Shown: piece after piece, positions 1-7,626 of the stretch | Numbering within the stretch: position 1 is the first letter of the stretch | Layout of the letters: each line of letters begins with the position of its first letter | Assembly: GCA_946617545.1 (NCBI GenBank) | Contig: CAMOKK010000005.1 | Span: 1 to 23,324, forward strand | Length of the DNA stretch: 23,324 bases | Direction of reading: 5' to 3' | Origin: an uncultured Bacteroidales bacterium | GTDB lineage: Bacteria > Bacteroidota > Bacteroidia > Bacteroidales > UBA932 | Notes under the pieces: generated by a model | What the model was told of the DNA's origin: nothing | The model's input: only the letters and a program-made list of their open reading frames with translations | Databases searched by the model: none | Position numbers and translations under genes: made by a program

Positions 1-100
1 GGTCGATGTCGTTGAACAGGAGGTTTCCGTCCACTACCATGAATTCGTCCTGGGGGAAGTCGAAGGTCTGGTCAATTAGGTCGATGTACTTGTTTTTCAT
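1..100 (-). CDS. PLP-dependent decarboxylase, probable arginine decarboxylase family (N-terminal fragment)
   Basis: Only the first 33 codons are in the window; the gene runs off the left edge. The ATG is at 100-98. The visible start, MKNKYIDLIDQTFDFPQDEF, and the following ..NLLFNDID.. resemble, from memory, the start of the roughly 460-residue fold-III PLP decarboxylases of Bacteroidota annotated as arginine or diaminopimelate-type decarboxylases (polyamine synthesis). None of the catalytic residues, such as the PLP lysine, can be seen here, so the assignment rests on N-terminal similarity alone. It is divergent from tamL, with a good -7 element at 125-132 giving a leader of roughly 20 nt. 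Confidence 0.5.
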   Translation of the reverse strand, partial: MKNKYIDLIDQTFDFPQDEFMVVDGNLLFNDID

Positions 101-124
101 CAGCTTTTATGGGGTTTAATCGTG

Positions 125-132
125 CAAATATA
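125..132 (-). promoter_or_regulatory. -7 promoter element for the minus-strand decarboxylase gene
   Basis: Reads TATATTTG on the minus strand, a match to the Bacteroidota -7 consensus TAnnTTTG. Start of transcription is expected about 4 nt further on, near 121, about 20 nt before the ATG at 100. No convincing TTTG box is seen 19-21 bp upstream. Confidence 0.6.
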
Positions 133-144
133 CGCAAAAAGTGT

Positions 145-152
145 TACATTTG
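145..152 (+). promoter_or_regulatory. -7 promoter element for tamL
   Basis: Reads TACATTTG, a match to TAnnTTTG. It ends only 5 nt before the tamL ATG at 158, so transcription should start at or within 2 nt of the start codon, giving a leaderless or nearly leaderless mRNA. It lies 12 bp from the divergent -7 element at 125-132, so the two promoters probably compete for polymerase. Confidence 0.55.
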
Positions 153-157
153 TGAGA

Positions 158-2338
158 ATGTACGCCAGGAAAGTCATATTTATCTTTCTGCTTGCTGCGG
201 GTCTTGCGGCCTGCAGCACCACACGCTCGCTCTCGGAAGGGGAGTACCTGCTGAGAAAGAACACCATTGTGGCCGATGACCCCTCGTTCCAGGTATCCAC
301 GCTGGGCTCCTATATCGGCCATAAACCCAATTCCTATGTTCTGGGGGTGAACCCGCTGCTGTCCGTGTACAACTGGAGCGGGGACGGCTCCACGCCCTTC
401 CGGCGCTTTCTGAGGAAGATAGGCTCCCAACCCGTCATCTACGACCCCGAGAAGGTGAGCCAGGGTGTGGCCAACCTGCAGAACCACCTGCAATACATCG
501 GCTTTTACGGCTCCCAGGTGGAGAGCAAGGTGGACGTAAAGAAGAAGAAAGCTTATGTAACGTATTCGGTAAAGCTTGGCAAACGCTACAAAATCAGCGA
601 AATAGAATACGATATTCCCGACTACGGAAGCTTCTCGCAAGAATTCGCGCAGGACCTTCCCAACAGCACCTTGGCTGCCGGAGACTTCCTCTCGGAGGAA
701 GCCTTGGAAAAGGAGGCGGAGCGTTCATCGGCCTATTTCAGGACCATCGGCTACTACGGCTTCACCAAGTCGTTCTATGTCTTTGAGGCCGATACGCTGG
801 CCCGGGACGGCACCGTCCGCCTCAAGGAGACCATCCGGGACTATGCCCTGGGAGACAGCCCTTCATCGGCCCGGATGCACCGGAAATTCCATTTGGGAGA
901 GGTGACCATCACGCATCCGGAAAAGCCCGTCATCCGTACTTCCACCCTGGAGAACCTGAATATCCTGCGCCCGGGGCAACGATACAACGAGGAGGATATC
1001 AACACCAATTACAGCCGCTTTTCTTCCGTGGGCATGCTCACGGGCGTGAACATAGAACTGAATCCCGTCACGGACACCACGGTGAATTGCAACATCTCCC
1101 TGCGTTCTTCCCGGCTGCAGGGCTTCAAGGTGAACCTGGAAGCATCCGTGAACTCTACGGGCCTTATCGGCGTGTCGCCGCAGCTCACGTACTACCACCG
1201 GAATATCTTCCACGGAGGAGAGCAGTTCAACCTGGGCCTCACCGGCAACTTCCAGTTCCAACCCAGGACCAAGGCCCATACCACGGAACTCAACGTCTCC
1301 ACGACGCTTCGCTTCCCCAAGTTCATCGGCCTGCCCAACCGCGTTTTCAAAGGGCCCAATCTGCCGCGCACGGATGTGACGGCGGCCTTCACCTATCAGG
1401 ACAGGCCGGAATTCCGCCGCACGGTCATTTCCACCGCCTTTACGTATAACGGACGCATCGGGAATAACCTGTTTTACCAGCTTTCTCCGCTCAGGCTTAA
1501 TGTGACCCACCTGTACAACATGGACCTGGATTTCATGACTAAACTCTTGAAAACCAACCCCTTTGTATTCATGGCATACAATGACCGCTTTGACCTGGGG
1601 GTAAGTTCCATGCTTTATTACACCACCAACTCGGCGGCCGTGCCGCAGACGCCTTATCATTATGCGCGCCTGGCTGTCGATTTGTCCGGTAACTTCCTGA
1701 GCCTGTTCAACAAACTTCTCCCGCAGAAAGACAATCAACGCTTGATATGGCAAACGCCCTATGCCCAATATGTCCGCCTGGACCTCAATCTGGGAAAGGT
1801 GTTCCGCTTTGGAAAGGAAGACAGGCAGGCCCTGGCCCTGCACTGGCAGAGCGGCGCCGCCTACGCCTACGGCAATTCCGCTTCCGTTCCGGTGGAAAAA
1901 CAATTTTATGCCGGCGGAGCCATGTCCATGCGTGGCTGGCAAGCCCGTGCGCTGGGCCCCGGCACCTCCTCGGAAACCTACGGCTTTGCCATTCCCAGTC
2001 AGATAGGAGAGATAAAACTGGAAGCCAATGTAGAGTATCGCTTTCCGCTCGTTTCCAAACTGGAAGGGGCCCTCTTCGTGGACGCCGGCAATATCTGGGA
2101 TTTTACCGAAAGCGAAATCGACCAAGGAGCGAAATTCAGTCTCAAAACCCTTCCGGAAAGCATTGCCATGGACTGGGGCTTCGGTTTCCGCCTTAACCTG
2201 AACCTGATTCTCATCCGCCTGGATATGGGTATCCGTCTCCGGGACCCTGCCCGCCCCAAGGGAGAGCGCTGGGTTCCCACGAACGAGTGGCTAAACGGCA
2301 ACTACGCAGTCCATTTCGGCGTGGGATATCCGTTCTAA
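158..2338 (+). CDS. tamL: TamA/BamA-like outer-membrane lipoprotein (TamL type)
   Basis: A 726-residue Omp85-superfamily protein. The N-terminus has a lipoprotein signal: basic start (MYARK), hydrophobic stretch, lipobox L-A-A-C with Cys19. POTRA-like alternating strand/helix sequence covers about residues 50-330. The C-terminal half is a 16-strand-type barrel, with the Omp85 loop-6 signature GG-x-MSMRGW near residues 585-594 (the variable-RGF/Y/W motif) and a C-terminal GYPF ending in aromatic Phe. A lipidated TamA relative is characteristic of Bacteroidota (TamL), where it works with TamB in outer-membrane assembly or lipid traffic; tamB is not in this window. I chose ATG 158 rather than the upstream 122 because 122 is a GTG lying before the promoter, and 158 starts a proper signal peptide. 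The stop codon overlaps the stop of convergent rarA. Confidence 0.88.
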   Translation: MYARKVIFIFLLAAGLAACSTTRSLSEGEYLLRKNTIVADDPSFQVSTLGSYIGHKPNSYVLGVNPLLSVYNWSGDGSTPFRRFLRKIGSQPVIYDPEKVSQGVANLQNHLQYIGFYGSQVESKVDVKKKKAYVTYSVKLGKRYKISEIEYDIPDYGSFSQEFAQDLPNSTLAAGDFLSEEALEKEAERSSAYFRTIGYYGFTKSFYVFEADTLARDGTVRLKETIRDYALGDSPSSARMHRKFHLGEVTITHPEKPVIRTSTLENLNILRPGQRYNEEDINTNYSRFSSVGMLTGVNIELNPVTDTTVNCNISLRSSRLQGFKVNLEASVNSTGLIGVSPQLTYYHRNIFHGGEQFNLGLTGNFQFQPRTKAHTTELNVSTTLRFPKFIGLPNRVFKGPNLPRTDVTAAFTYQDRPEFRRTVISTAFTYNGRIGNNLFYQLSPLRLNVTHLYNMDLDFMTKLLKTNPFVFMAYNDRFDLGVSSMLYYTTNSAAVPQTPYHYARLAVDLSGNFLSLFNKLLPQKDNQRLIWQTPYAQYVRLDLNLGKVFRFGKEDRQALALHWQSGAAYAYGNSASVPVEKQFYAGGAMSMRGWQARALGPGTSSETYGFAIPSQIGEIKLEANVEYRFPLVSKLEGALFVDAGNIWDFTESEIDQGAKFSLKTLPESIAMDWGFGFRLNLNLILIRLDMGIRLRDPARPKGERWVPTNEWLNGNYAVHFGVGYPF

Positions 2339-3636
2339 CCCTTAGGATAATATTTGGGCCAGCAGGCCTCCAAATAGGCTTTAAGGATGTCTTCGTGCCT
2401 GTTTTTGGCCGGCTCATAGAAAACCGTTCCCCTCAGGGCGTCCGGCATGAACTCCATGTCTACGAAGTGCCCGGGATAGTCGTGGGCATACTTGTATCCG
2501 TCGGAGTAATTGAGTTCTTTCATGAGCTGCGTGGGCGCATTGCGGATGGGGAGGGGAACCGGCTGGTTGCCGGACTGTTTCACCTCTGCCAAGGCCTTTT
2601 CCAGGGCCATGTAGGAAGCGTTGCTCTTGGGAGAGGAGGCCAGGTAGACGGTGGTCTCGGCCAGGGGAATCCGGCCTTCCGGCATCCCTATCTTGGACAC
2701 CACCTCAAAGCAGGCATTGGCCAGCAGCAGGGCATTGGGATTGGCCAGCCCCACGTCTTCGGACGCGCTCAGGCAAAGGCGCCGGGCAATGAAAAGCGGG
2801 TCTTCGCCGCCGTCAATCATGCGGGCCAGGTAGTAGATGGCCGCGTTGGGATCGCTTCCCCGGATGCTCTTGATAAAGGCCGATATGATGTCGTAGTGCA
2901 TCTCGCCGTCCTTGTCATAGATGGCCATGTTTTCCTGGACGGAAGAAGTGACCGTCTGGTTGTCAATTACAACAGGGGACTTGCCGGCTTGTGCATCCAC
3001 CACCAATTCCAATACGTTGAGCAGTTTGCGGGCATCTCCGCCGCTGTAACGCATGAGGGCGTCGCTTTCCTTCAGCTCTATCTTCTTTTCCTTCAGCAGG
3101 ACATCCTCCTTCAGGGCCCGGTCCAGGAGGATTTGCAAATCGGCCTTTTCCAGCGGTTTCAGAACAAAGACCTGGCAGCGGGACAGAAGGGGAGTGATAA
3201 CCTCGAAGGAAGGGTTTTCCGTGGTGGCTCCCACCAACACGATGGTGCCGTTCTCCACCGCTCCCAGAAGGGCGTCCTGCTGGGCTTTATTGAAACGGTG
3301 GATTTCGTCGATGAACAGGATGGGGGCTCCCTTCTGCTGGAAAAGACCGTTCCCGCGGGCCTTGTCAAAGACTTCCCGGACATCCTTTACCCCGGCCGTG
3401 ACAGCGCTGAGGGTAAAGAAATCCCGGTCCAACGTCTGGGCGATGATATGGGCCAGGGTGGTTTTTCCCACACCGGGAGGGCCCCAGAGAATAAAGGAAC
3501 TTAGGTTCCCGCTCTCTATCATCTTCCTGAGGATACAGCCCTCTCCCACCAGATGCCGCTGGCCAACATACTGGTCCAACGTGGAGGGTCTGAGCCGCTC
3601 AGGGAGCGGAGGAAGCATCTGGGAAGAGGCCGACAT
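2335..3636 (-). CDS. rarA: Replication-associated recombination protein RarA (MgsA), AAA+ ATPase
   Basis: A 433-residue clamp-loader-like AAA+ ATPase acting at stalled replication forks and gaps. Walker A GPPGVGKT is at residues 52-59, Walker B LFIDEIH at 106-112, sensor 1 GATTEN at 135-140, arginine finger region LLSRC at 149-153, and sensor 2 GGDAR at 198-202. The C-terminal part carries the typical RarA tetramerisation region, with ARMIDGGEDPLFIARRL and the tail ELNYSDGYKYAHDYPGHF. Length is normal for the family. The ATG directly abuts the TAA of the upstream acyltransferase (TAAATG), so the two are co-transcribed and probably translationally coupled. Its TAG stop overlaps the TAA of convergent tamL within the four bases CTAA. 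Confidence 0.96.
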   Translation of the reverse strand: MSASSQMLPPLPERLRPSTLDQYVGQRHLVGEGCILRKMIESGNLSSFILWGPPGVGKTTLAHIIAQTLDRDFFTLSAVTAGVKDVREVFDKARGNGLFQQKGAPILFIDEIHRFNKAQQDALLGAVENGTIVLVGATTENPSFEVITPLLSRCQVFVLKPLEKADLQILLDRALKEDVLLKEKKIELKESDALMRYSGGDARKLLNVLELVVDAQAGKSPVVIDNQTVTSSVQENMAIYDKDGEMHYDIISAFIKSIRGSDPNAAIYYLARMIDGGEDPLFIARRLCLSASEDVGLANPNALLLANACFEVVSKIGMPEGRIPLAETTVYLASSPKSNASYMALEKALAEVKQSGNQPVPLPIRNAPTQLMKELNYSDGYKYAHDYPGHFVDMEFMPDALRGTVFYEPAKNRHEDILKAYLEACWPKYYPKG

Positions 3637-4767
3637 TTAGATTTCCTTGGAAAAAACCCTGCGGCGGCGCTTGAAATCTTTCCGGTATATATTCCAAATG
3701 TTCTGCACCTTGGTGTTGGTTTCCATCTCGGCGTTGGATTCTCCGTACTGGAAACCACCCGCAATGAGGTTGGGAATAATCTCGTTGAAGAGCATGGCAT
3801 GCACCCCGCGGTTCTGGTATTCCGGGTCTACGGCTATGAGCATGAGCTCCAGGGCTTCCTCGTGCTTGATGTACAGGGATTTGAGAAGATACCACCAGCC
3901 CAGCGGGAACAGGTAGCCGCGGCTCTTTTGGACGGCATGGACAATGGAGGGCATGGTAAGGGCCATGGCAATGAGTCTGCCCTCCGCGTCCTCTACCAGT
4001 GTGACGTATTTGAAGTTCAGCACGCCCAAAAACGCGTCTATGTAGTATTCTACCACATCCGGGGGGAAAACGGTAAAATCGTACAGTTTGCTGTAGGTAC
4101 GGTTAATCAGGTCAAAAAACTTCTGCCCATAGTTTTCCTTCCTTATCACCTTCCTGCTAATCTTGCGGATATGGAGATTATAACGCTCGGCGATGAGGGC
4201 GGCAGCGCGGCTCACCTTGTCCGGAACGGCATCGGGCACATAAATCCGGTACTCTAACCAGTCATTGGCCTTTCCAAAGCCCATAGCTTCGAAATGCTCT
4301 CCGTAATAAGGATAGTTGTATTTGAGCATGAAGGAAGAGATATCGTCGAATCCTTCCACCACGCAGCCTTCATTGTCAAAATCCGTAAAGCCCAGGGGGC
4401 CGCTGATCTGCGTCATGCCATGCTCCTTTCCGAAGGCAATCACCGCCTCTATCAAAGCCTGGGAGACCTCCTTGTCATCGATGAAATCCATCCAGCCGAA
4501 ACGAACCTCCGCATGGTCCCAGTCCCGGTTGGCAATATCATTGATGATGGCGATGACCCGGCCGGCTACTTTCCCGTCCTTGTAGGCCAGGAATTTGCGG
4601 CTCTTGCTGTATTTTCCCATGGGATTGCGGGTTTCGTCCAGCGTGGCCAGTTCATCCTGATAAAGATTGGGAACGTAGTAAGGACAGCCTTTGTACAAGT
4701 CCAGCGGGAACTTGACAAAAGCCTTCAGGTCGGCCTTGGTTTCTACGGTCTTTATGCTTACAGACAT
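3637..4767 (-). CDS. GNAT-fold N-acyltransferase-like protein (YghO-like)
   Basis: A 376-residue protein of a family common in Bacteroidota and related, from memory, to Escherichia coli YghO. The acyl-CoA-binding GNAT signature is near the C-terminus: ELMLIAVDPEYQNRGVHAML, containing the Q/R-x-x-G-x-x loop. An additional N-terminal GNAT-like half covers roughly residues 1-190 (..KFLAYKDGKVAGRVIAI..), suggesting a tandem fold. The substrate is unknown. It is the first gene of a two-gene unit with rarA, to which it is joined with no spacer. It has its own -7 element at 4792-4799, behind the terminator of the preceding lipoprotein gene. The functional class is fairly certain; the reaction is not. 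Confidence 0.75.
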   Translation of the reverse strand: MSVSIKTVETKADLKAFVKFPLDLYKGCPYYVPNLYQDELATLDETRNPMGKYSKSRKFLAYKDGKVAGRVIAIINDIANRDWDHAEVRFGWMDFIDDKEVSQALIEAVIAFGKEHGMTQISGPLGFTDFDNEGCVVEGFDDISSFMLKYNYPYYGEHFEAMGFGKANDWLEYRIYVPDAVPDKVSRAAALIAERYNLHIRKISRKVIRKENYGQKFFDLINRTYSKLYDFTVFPPDVVEYYIDAFLGVLNFKYVTLVEDAEGRLIAMALTMPSIVHAVQKSRGYLFPLGWWYLLKSLYIKHEEALELMLIAVDPEYQNRGVHAMLFNEIIPNLIAGGFQYGESNAEMETNTKVQNIWNIYRKDFKRRRRVFSKEI

Positions 4768-4791
4768 ATTTTAGGTTTTAGTTACAACTGA

Positions 4792-4799
4792 CAAATATA
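4792..4799 (-). promoter_or_regulatory. -7 promoter element for the YghO-like gene and rarA
   Basis: Minus-strand TATATTTG, matching TAnnTTTG. Transcription should start near 4788, about 20 nt upstream of the ATG at 4767. It lies directly downstream of the intrinsic terminator at 4821-4853, consistent with a new unit starting here. Confidence 0.65.
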
Positions 4800-4820
4800 C
4801 GCATTTTTACTCAAATAGAG

Positions 4821-4853
4821 TAAAAAAAACCGCTCCCTGCAAAAGGGAACGGT
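4821..4853 (-). terminator. Intrinsic terminator after the lipoprotein gene
   Basis: On the minus strand a 9-bp stem, ACCGTTCCC with GGGAGCGGT (one U-G wobble), closes a 7-nt loop and is followed by eight T residues (positions 4829-4822). It lies about 22 nt past the stop codon at 4875 and separates the outer-membrane protein/lipoprotein unit from the YghO-like/rarA unit. Confidence 0.9.
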
Positions 4854-4874
4854 CTTTGTACAAGTAAAAAGGAG

Positions 4875-5750
4875 TTATTTGACCTCCGTAAGGGAAATGT
4901 TCAGAGTAGCGGAATAGGGGACTTCGTTGTAAACCAGGCTGGCGGCAGCATCAATGATGCAAGTATTGCCGGAAAAACTCAGGGTACCGGAAATCTTTCC
5001 TCCGGAGAGGACGGGGAAGTCTCCCTCGGACAGAATAAAGGTGAAATTGCTTCCGTTCAGACTGAAGGAACCGTAAAAAGGGTCCACAGAGGCAAACTCC
5101 ACCACAAAGGAACCGGCGGAAGTCATGCAGATTTCCTTCACGTTATACTTGGAAATCTTCTCCAGGTCTTCATCCGAAATTTCCAGTCCGATACGCTTGG
5201 CGAAATCGGCAAATTCCTTCAGGTCCAGCTTGTTGAACATCTTGTCTCCCTCGACGGTATTCCCATCCTTGGTTTTACCGGAAATGCCGATGATAATCTT
5301 GGAGATGCCCCAGTTGCGGCAGGCATTCACGGCCGTCTGGTCCTTGGCGGAAGGACGGTTGATGGTGGCCGGAACCTGAATGGGGGAGCCGCCGGCGGAA
5401 GAGGGGTTGATGGTGACTTGGTTGCCATCAATCTTCAGGCTGCCCAGGCCGTCCAGGGTGAAGGTTCCGTTGGCATAGGTATATTTGCCATACAGGATAT
5501 TGGCACCGGCAGAAGCCTTGGACGTGACATATTCGGCAATATTGACATATTCGGCAATATAACGGCTGGATTCCGTTAGCTCGACAGACTGGAAGGCATA
5601 GGTGCCAATCTGCACGGGCTCGGAGAATTTGATTACCTGGGCCAGTTCCTGAGTAGCCGGAGCCTCCGGAGTTGCGGAATTATCCTTGTTGTTGCAGGAA
5701 ACGGCCAGCAGAGCGGCCAGTCCCATTACATAAACGAGAACTTTCTTCAT
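4875..5750 (-). CDS. Putative lipoprotein of unknown function
   Basis: A 291-residue secreted lipoprotein. The signal peptide is MKKVLVYVMGLAALLAVSC, with lipobox L-A-V-S-C and lipidated Cys19, followed by a short low-complexity linker (N, D, T, P, E). The rest is predicted mostly beta, rich in G, S and T, with phrases such as GKISGTLSFSGNTCIID near the C-terminus. I recognise no domain. Residues around 64-75 contain the tandem repeat IAEYVN/IAEYVT, produced by an 18-bp direct repeat at 5526-5561. It lies 12 bp after the barrel protein gene, shares its promoter at 6591-6598, and ends at a strong terminator, so the two form a closed two-gene unit. The product may sit on the same membrane as the barrel and interact with it, but this is inference. 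Confidence 0.8.
   Translation of the reverse strand: MKKVLVYVMGLAALLAVSCNNKDNSATPEAPATQELAQVIKFSEPVQIGTYAFQSVELTESSRYIAEYVNIAEYVTSKASAGANILYGKYTYANGTFTLDGLGSLKIDGNQVTINPSSAGGSPIQVPATINRPSAKDQTAVNACRNWGISKIIIGISGKTKDGNTVEGDKMFNKLDLKEFADFAKRIGLEISDEDLEKISKYNVKEICMTSAGSFVVEFASVDPFYGSFSLNGSNFTFILSEGDFPVLSGGKISGTLSFSGNTCIIDAAASLVYNEVPYSATLNISLTEVK
5526..5561 (-). repeat. Tandem 18-bp direct repeat inside the lipoprotein gene
   Basis: The units 5526-5543 and 5544-5561 are identical at 17 of 18 positions (only the last base differs) and in frame, encoding IAEYVN and IAEYVT. The near identity suggests recent duplication by replication slippage. Confidence 0.9.
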
Positions 5751-5762
5751 AGCTATAACAGT

Positions 5763-6557
5763 TTAGAATAAACGTACGAACACATTCAACTTGAGCATGG
5801 GCAAAACCGGGATGCCGGCAATTTTATCCACCCAGCCATTGTCTAACTGACGGCCATTCTCGTCGGTGAGCGCTTTGCTGGTAACAATCACAGGCTCGGC
5901 CTTTCCTTCCAGGTTCACATAATTGTAAGACTGAATCTTCATTCCTCCGGTGATGAGGACACCCATGTCAAAGGTAACCCTTACACGGCTTCCGGGCTTG
6001 ATGGCACGGCCAAAGCCGACGCCCACGTAGGGGACCACCGACCCAATCTTCATCTTCGCATCCAAATCTACAAAGCCTTTCGGATCCGTAGATATCTTGA
6101 GCTGATTATAGGCGATGGCCAGGGTGGCATAGTCGGCCGGATTCAGGACCTTGCTCAAATCTGTCTGGGTGTGCAGGAATTTTCCGCTTCCGAAATAAGC
6201 GCCCACCGTGAAATGAAAAGGCGTGGTCTTTCCCGGAAAAATATCGAATAGAAGTTTTCCGGAACCTCCTTTCCACATAGTGGCCGACAAAGGGGTCTTG
6301 TCCAGATTCTTAACTTGACCACCAACCTCTACGGAGCCCAGATTGACATCCTGCTTGTGCGTGTAAGGGAAAATGGAGTAGCCGGCGTGAGCCTGGACAT
6401 AGGGAGAAATGGGAAGAGCTGCCTCTATCCCGATGCCGTCCAGCCCCAGCGTAACGCCTAAAGCAAGATGGTTGGCCATTTGACTGTCTTGAGCCCGGGA
6501 GGTGAAAGAACCTGCGGACAGGGCGACAGCCAGAATAAAGGTTAAAGTTTTTCTCAT
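5763..6557 (-). CDS. Small outer-membrane beta-barrel protein
   Basis: A 264-residue exported protein. The Sec signal peptide is MRKTLTFILAVALSAGSFTSRA, with a likely cut after SRA before QDSQ. The mature part has alternating hydrophobic/polar strands, many Gly and aromatic residues (VPYVGVGFGRAI, FHFTVGAYFGSG), and ends with the strand LKLNVFVRLF, whose C-terminal Phe is typical of outer-membrane barrels. An 8- to 12-strand barrel is plausible from its size. I cannot name a specific family. It is the first gene of a unit with the downstream lipoprotein, under the promoter at 6591-6598. Confidence 0.78.
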   Translation of the reverse strand: MRKTLTFILAVALSAGSFTSRAQDSQMANHLALGVTLGLDGIGIEAALPISPYVQAHAGYSIFPYTHKQDVNLGSVEVGGQVKNLDKTPLSATMWKGGSGKLLFDIFPGKTTPFHFTVGAYFGSGKFLHTQTDLSKVLNPADYATLAIAYNQLKISTDPKGFVDLDAKMKIGSVVPYVGVGFGRAIKPGSRVRVTFDMGVLITGGMKIQSYNYVNLEGKAEPVIVTSKALTDENGRQLDNGWVDKIAGIPVLPMLKLNVFVRLF

Positions 6558-6590
6558 GATGGTTATGTTAATGATTGATAGTTCTACTTA

Positions 6591-6598
6591 CAAAGATA
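6591..6598 (-). promoter_or_regulatory. -7 promoter element for the barrel protein and lipoprotein unit
   Basis: Minus-strand TATCTTTG, matching TAnnTTTG, with ATTG (3 of 4 bases of the TTTG box) 19 bp upstream at 6618-6621. The upstream box lies inside the 3' end of the antiporter gene. Transcription should begin near 6587, about 30 nt before the ATG at 6557. Confidence 0.65.
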
Positions 6599-6606
6599 AA
6601 GATAAA

Positions 6607-7563
6607 TCACAAATTTACAATGAGCCAGGCCATATAAGCCACCCAAATCAGCAGAAAAATCACGCCATCCAGCCTGTCCAGCATATTCTTTTTGCCCACA
6701 AAGCAGGAAGAGAGCACAACCAAAGCGCTCAAAAGGAGCACTCCCAGGTCTATCATGGAAATACCCGCAAAGGAAAGGGGATGGATAAGGGCCGAGCCTC
6801 CCAGAATCAGGAGAACGTTGAAGATATTGGAGCCGATGATGTTTCCCAGGGCCAGCTGACCCTTCTTTTTGACGGCGGCCGCCACGCAGGTGGCCAGCTC
6901 GGGCATGGAAGTGCCGCCAGCCAGGATGGTGATGGCGATGAACTTGTCGCTTACGCCCAGGGCGCGGGCAATACCGGTGGCGGAATCCACGAAGAGCTTG
7001 CCGCCGAACACCAGGCCGGCCAGACCGCCCAGAATCATCAGCAAGGCCAGCCAAATCTTCATCGGAGGGGTGTCATCGGCCTTCTGTTCCTGCGGCTTGC
7101 CGGAAGAAAAAGCCTGCCATATATAGAGGACAAACACGAGCAGGAGGATGCCTCCGTCCCAGCGGGAAAGCCCGTCGGCCCCGATGCCGAAAAGGGTGCT
7201 CTTGAATCCCAGCAAAACCAGCAGCGCCACCGTGAAGATGTTCATGGGAATGTCTTTCCGGCGGTTTTCCGGGGTAATGGCCATGGGGAGAATAAGGGCC
7301 GTGAGCCCCAGGATGAGCAGGGTATTGAAGATATTGGAGCCAATCACGTTGCCCACGGAAATATCGGCATTGCCTTCAAAAGCGCCGATGAAGCTCACCA
7401 CCATCTCCGGGGCCGATGTGCCCATCCCCACGATGGTAAGGCCGATCACAAACTCACTGAGCCCGAAACGGCGGGCGACGGCCGATGCCCCTTCTACCAG
7501 ATAATCGGCCCCGAACACGACGAGGGCCAGCCCAAGGAGCAAAAGCAGAATCTGAACTAACAT
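6607..7563 (-). CDS. Calcium/sodium antiporter, CaCA family (YrbG-like)
   Basis: A 318-residue inner-membrane antiporter with the inverted duplicated architecture of the CaCA family. Alpha-1 repeat: GTSAPE at residues 48-53 and GNVIGSNIFN at 71-80. Alpha-2 repeat: GGTSMPEL at about 214-221 and GNIIGSNIFN at about 239-248. About ten hydrophobic segments are split by a short charged central loop (SSGKPQEQKADDTPP). The family exchanges Ca2+ for Na+ or H+; ion choice cannot be told from sequence. It is transcribed alone from a -7 element at 7587-7594, divergent from the lipoprotein/M6 pair. No terminator is evident before the next gene's promoter, which overlaps its 3' end. Confidence 0.92.
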   Translation of the reverse strand: MLVQILLLLLGLALVVFGADYLVEGASAVARRFGLSEFVIGLTIVGMGTSAPEMVVSFIGAFEGNADISVGNVIGSNIFNTLLILGLTALILPMAITPENRRKDIPMNIFTVALLVLLGFKSTLFGIGADGLSRWDGGILLLVFVLYIWQAFSSGKPQEQKADDTPPMKIWLALLMILGGLAGLVFGGKLFVDSATGIARALGVSDKFIAITILAGGTSMPELATCVAAAVKKKGQLALGNIIGSNIFNVLLILGGSALIHPLSFAGISMIDLGVLLLSALVVLSSCFVGKKNMLDRLDGVIFLLIWVAYMAWLIVNL

Positions 7564-7586
7564 TTCAAACCTTTTGTTTTACCCTG

Positions 7587-7594
7587 CAAAATTA
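7587..7594 (-). promoter_or_regulatory. -7 promoter element for the Ca/Na antiporter
   Basis: Minus-strand TAATTTTG, matching TAnnTTTG. Start of transcription is expected near 7583, about 20 nt before the ATG at 7563. It faces away from the plus-strand -7 element at 7616-7623. Confidence 0.6.
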
Positions 7595-7615
7595 GCAATT
7601 CTTGGAGAAATTATC

Positions 7616-7623
7616 TACATTTG
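7616..7623 (+). promoter_or_regulatory. -7 promoter element for the lipoprotein/M6 protease unit
   Basis: Reads TACATTTG, the same octamer as in front of tamL. It ends 3 nt before the GTG at 7627, so the mRNA probably begins at the start codon (leaderless). The 63-bp region 7564-7626 thus holds two divergent promoters. Confidence 0.55.
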
Positions 7624-7626
7624 TAT

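Noticed and set aside
863..2125. A 420-codon minus-strand frame inside tamL
   Set aside because: Antisense to the tamL barrel domain; no recognisable protein features.
2287..3504. A 405-codon open frame on the plus strand opposite rarA
   Set aside because: It lies fully antisense to a clear rarA gene, has no family motif, and reflects the codon bias of the true gene.
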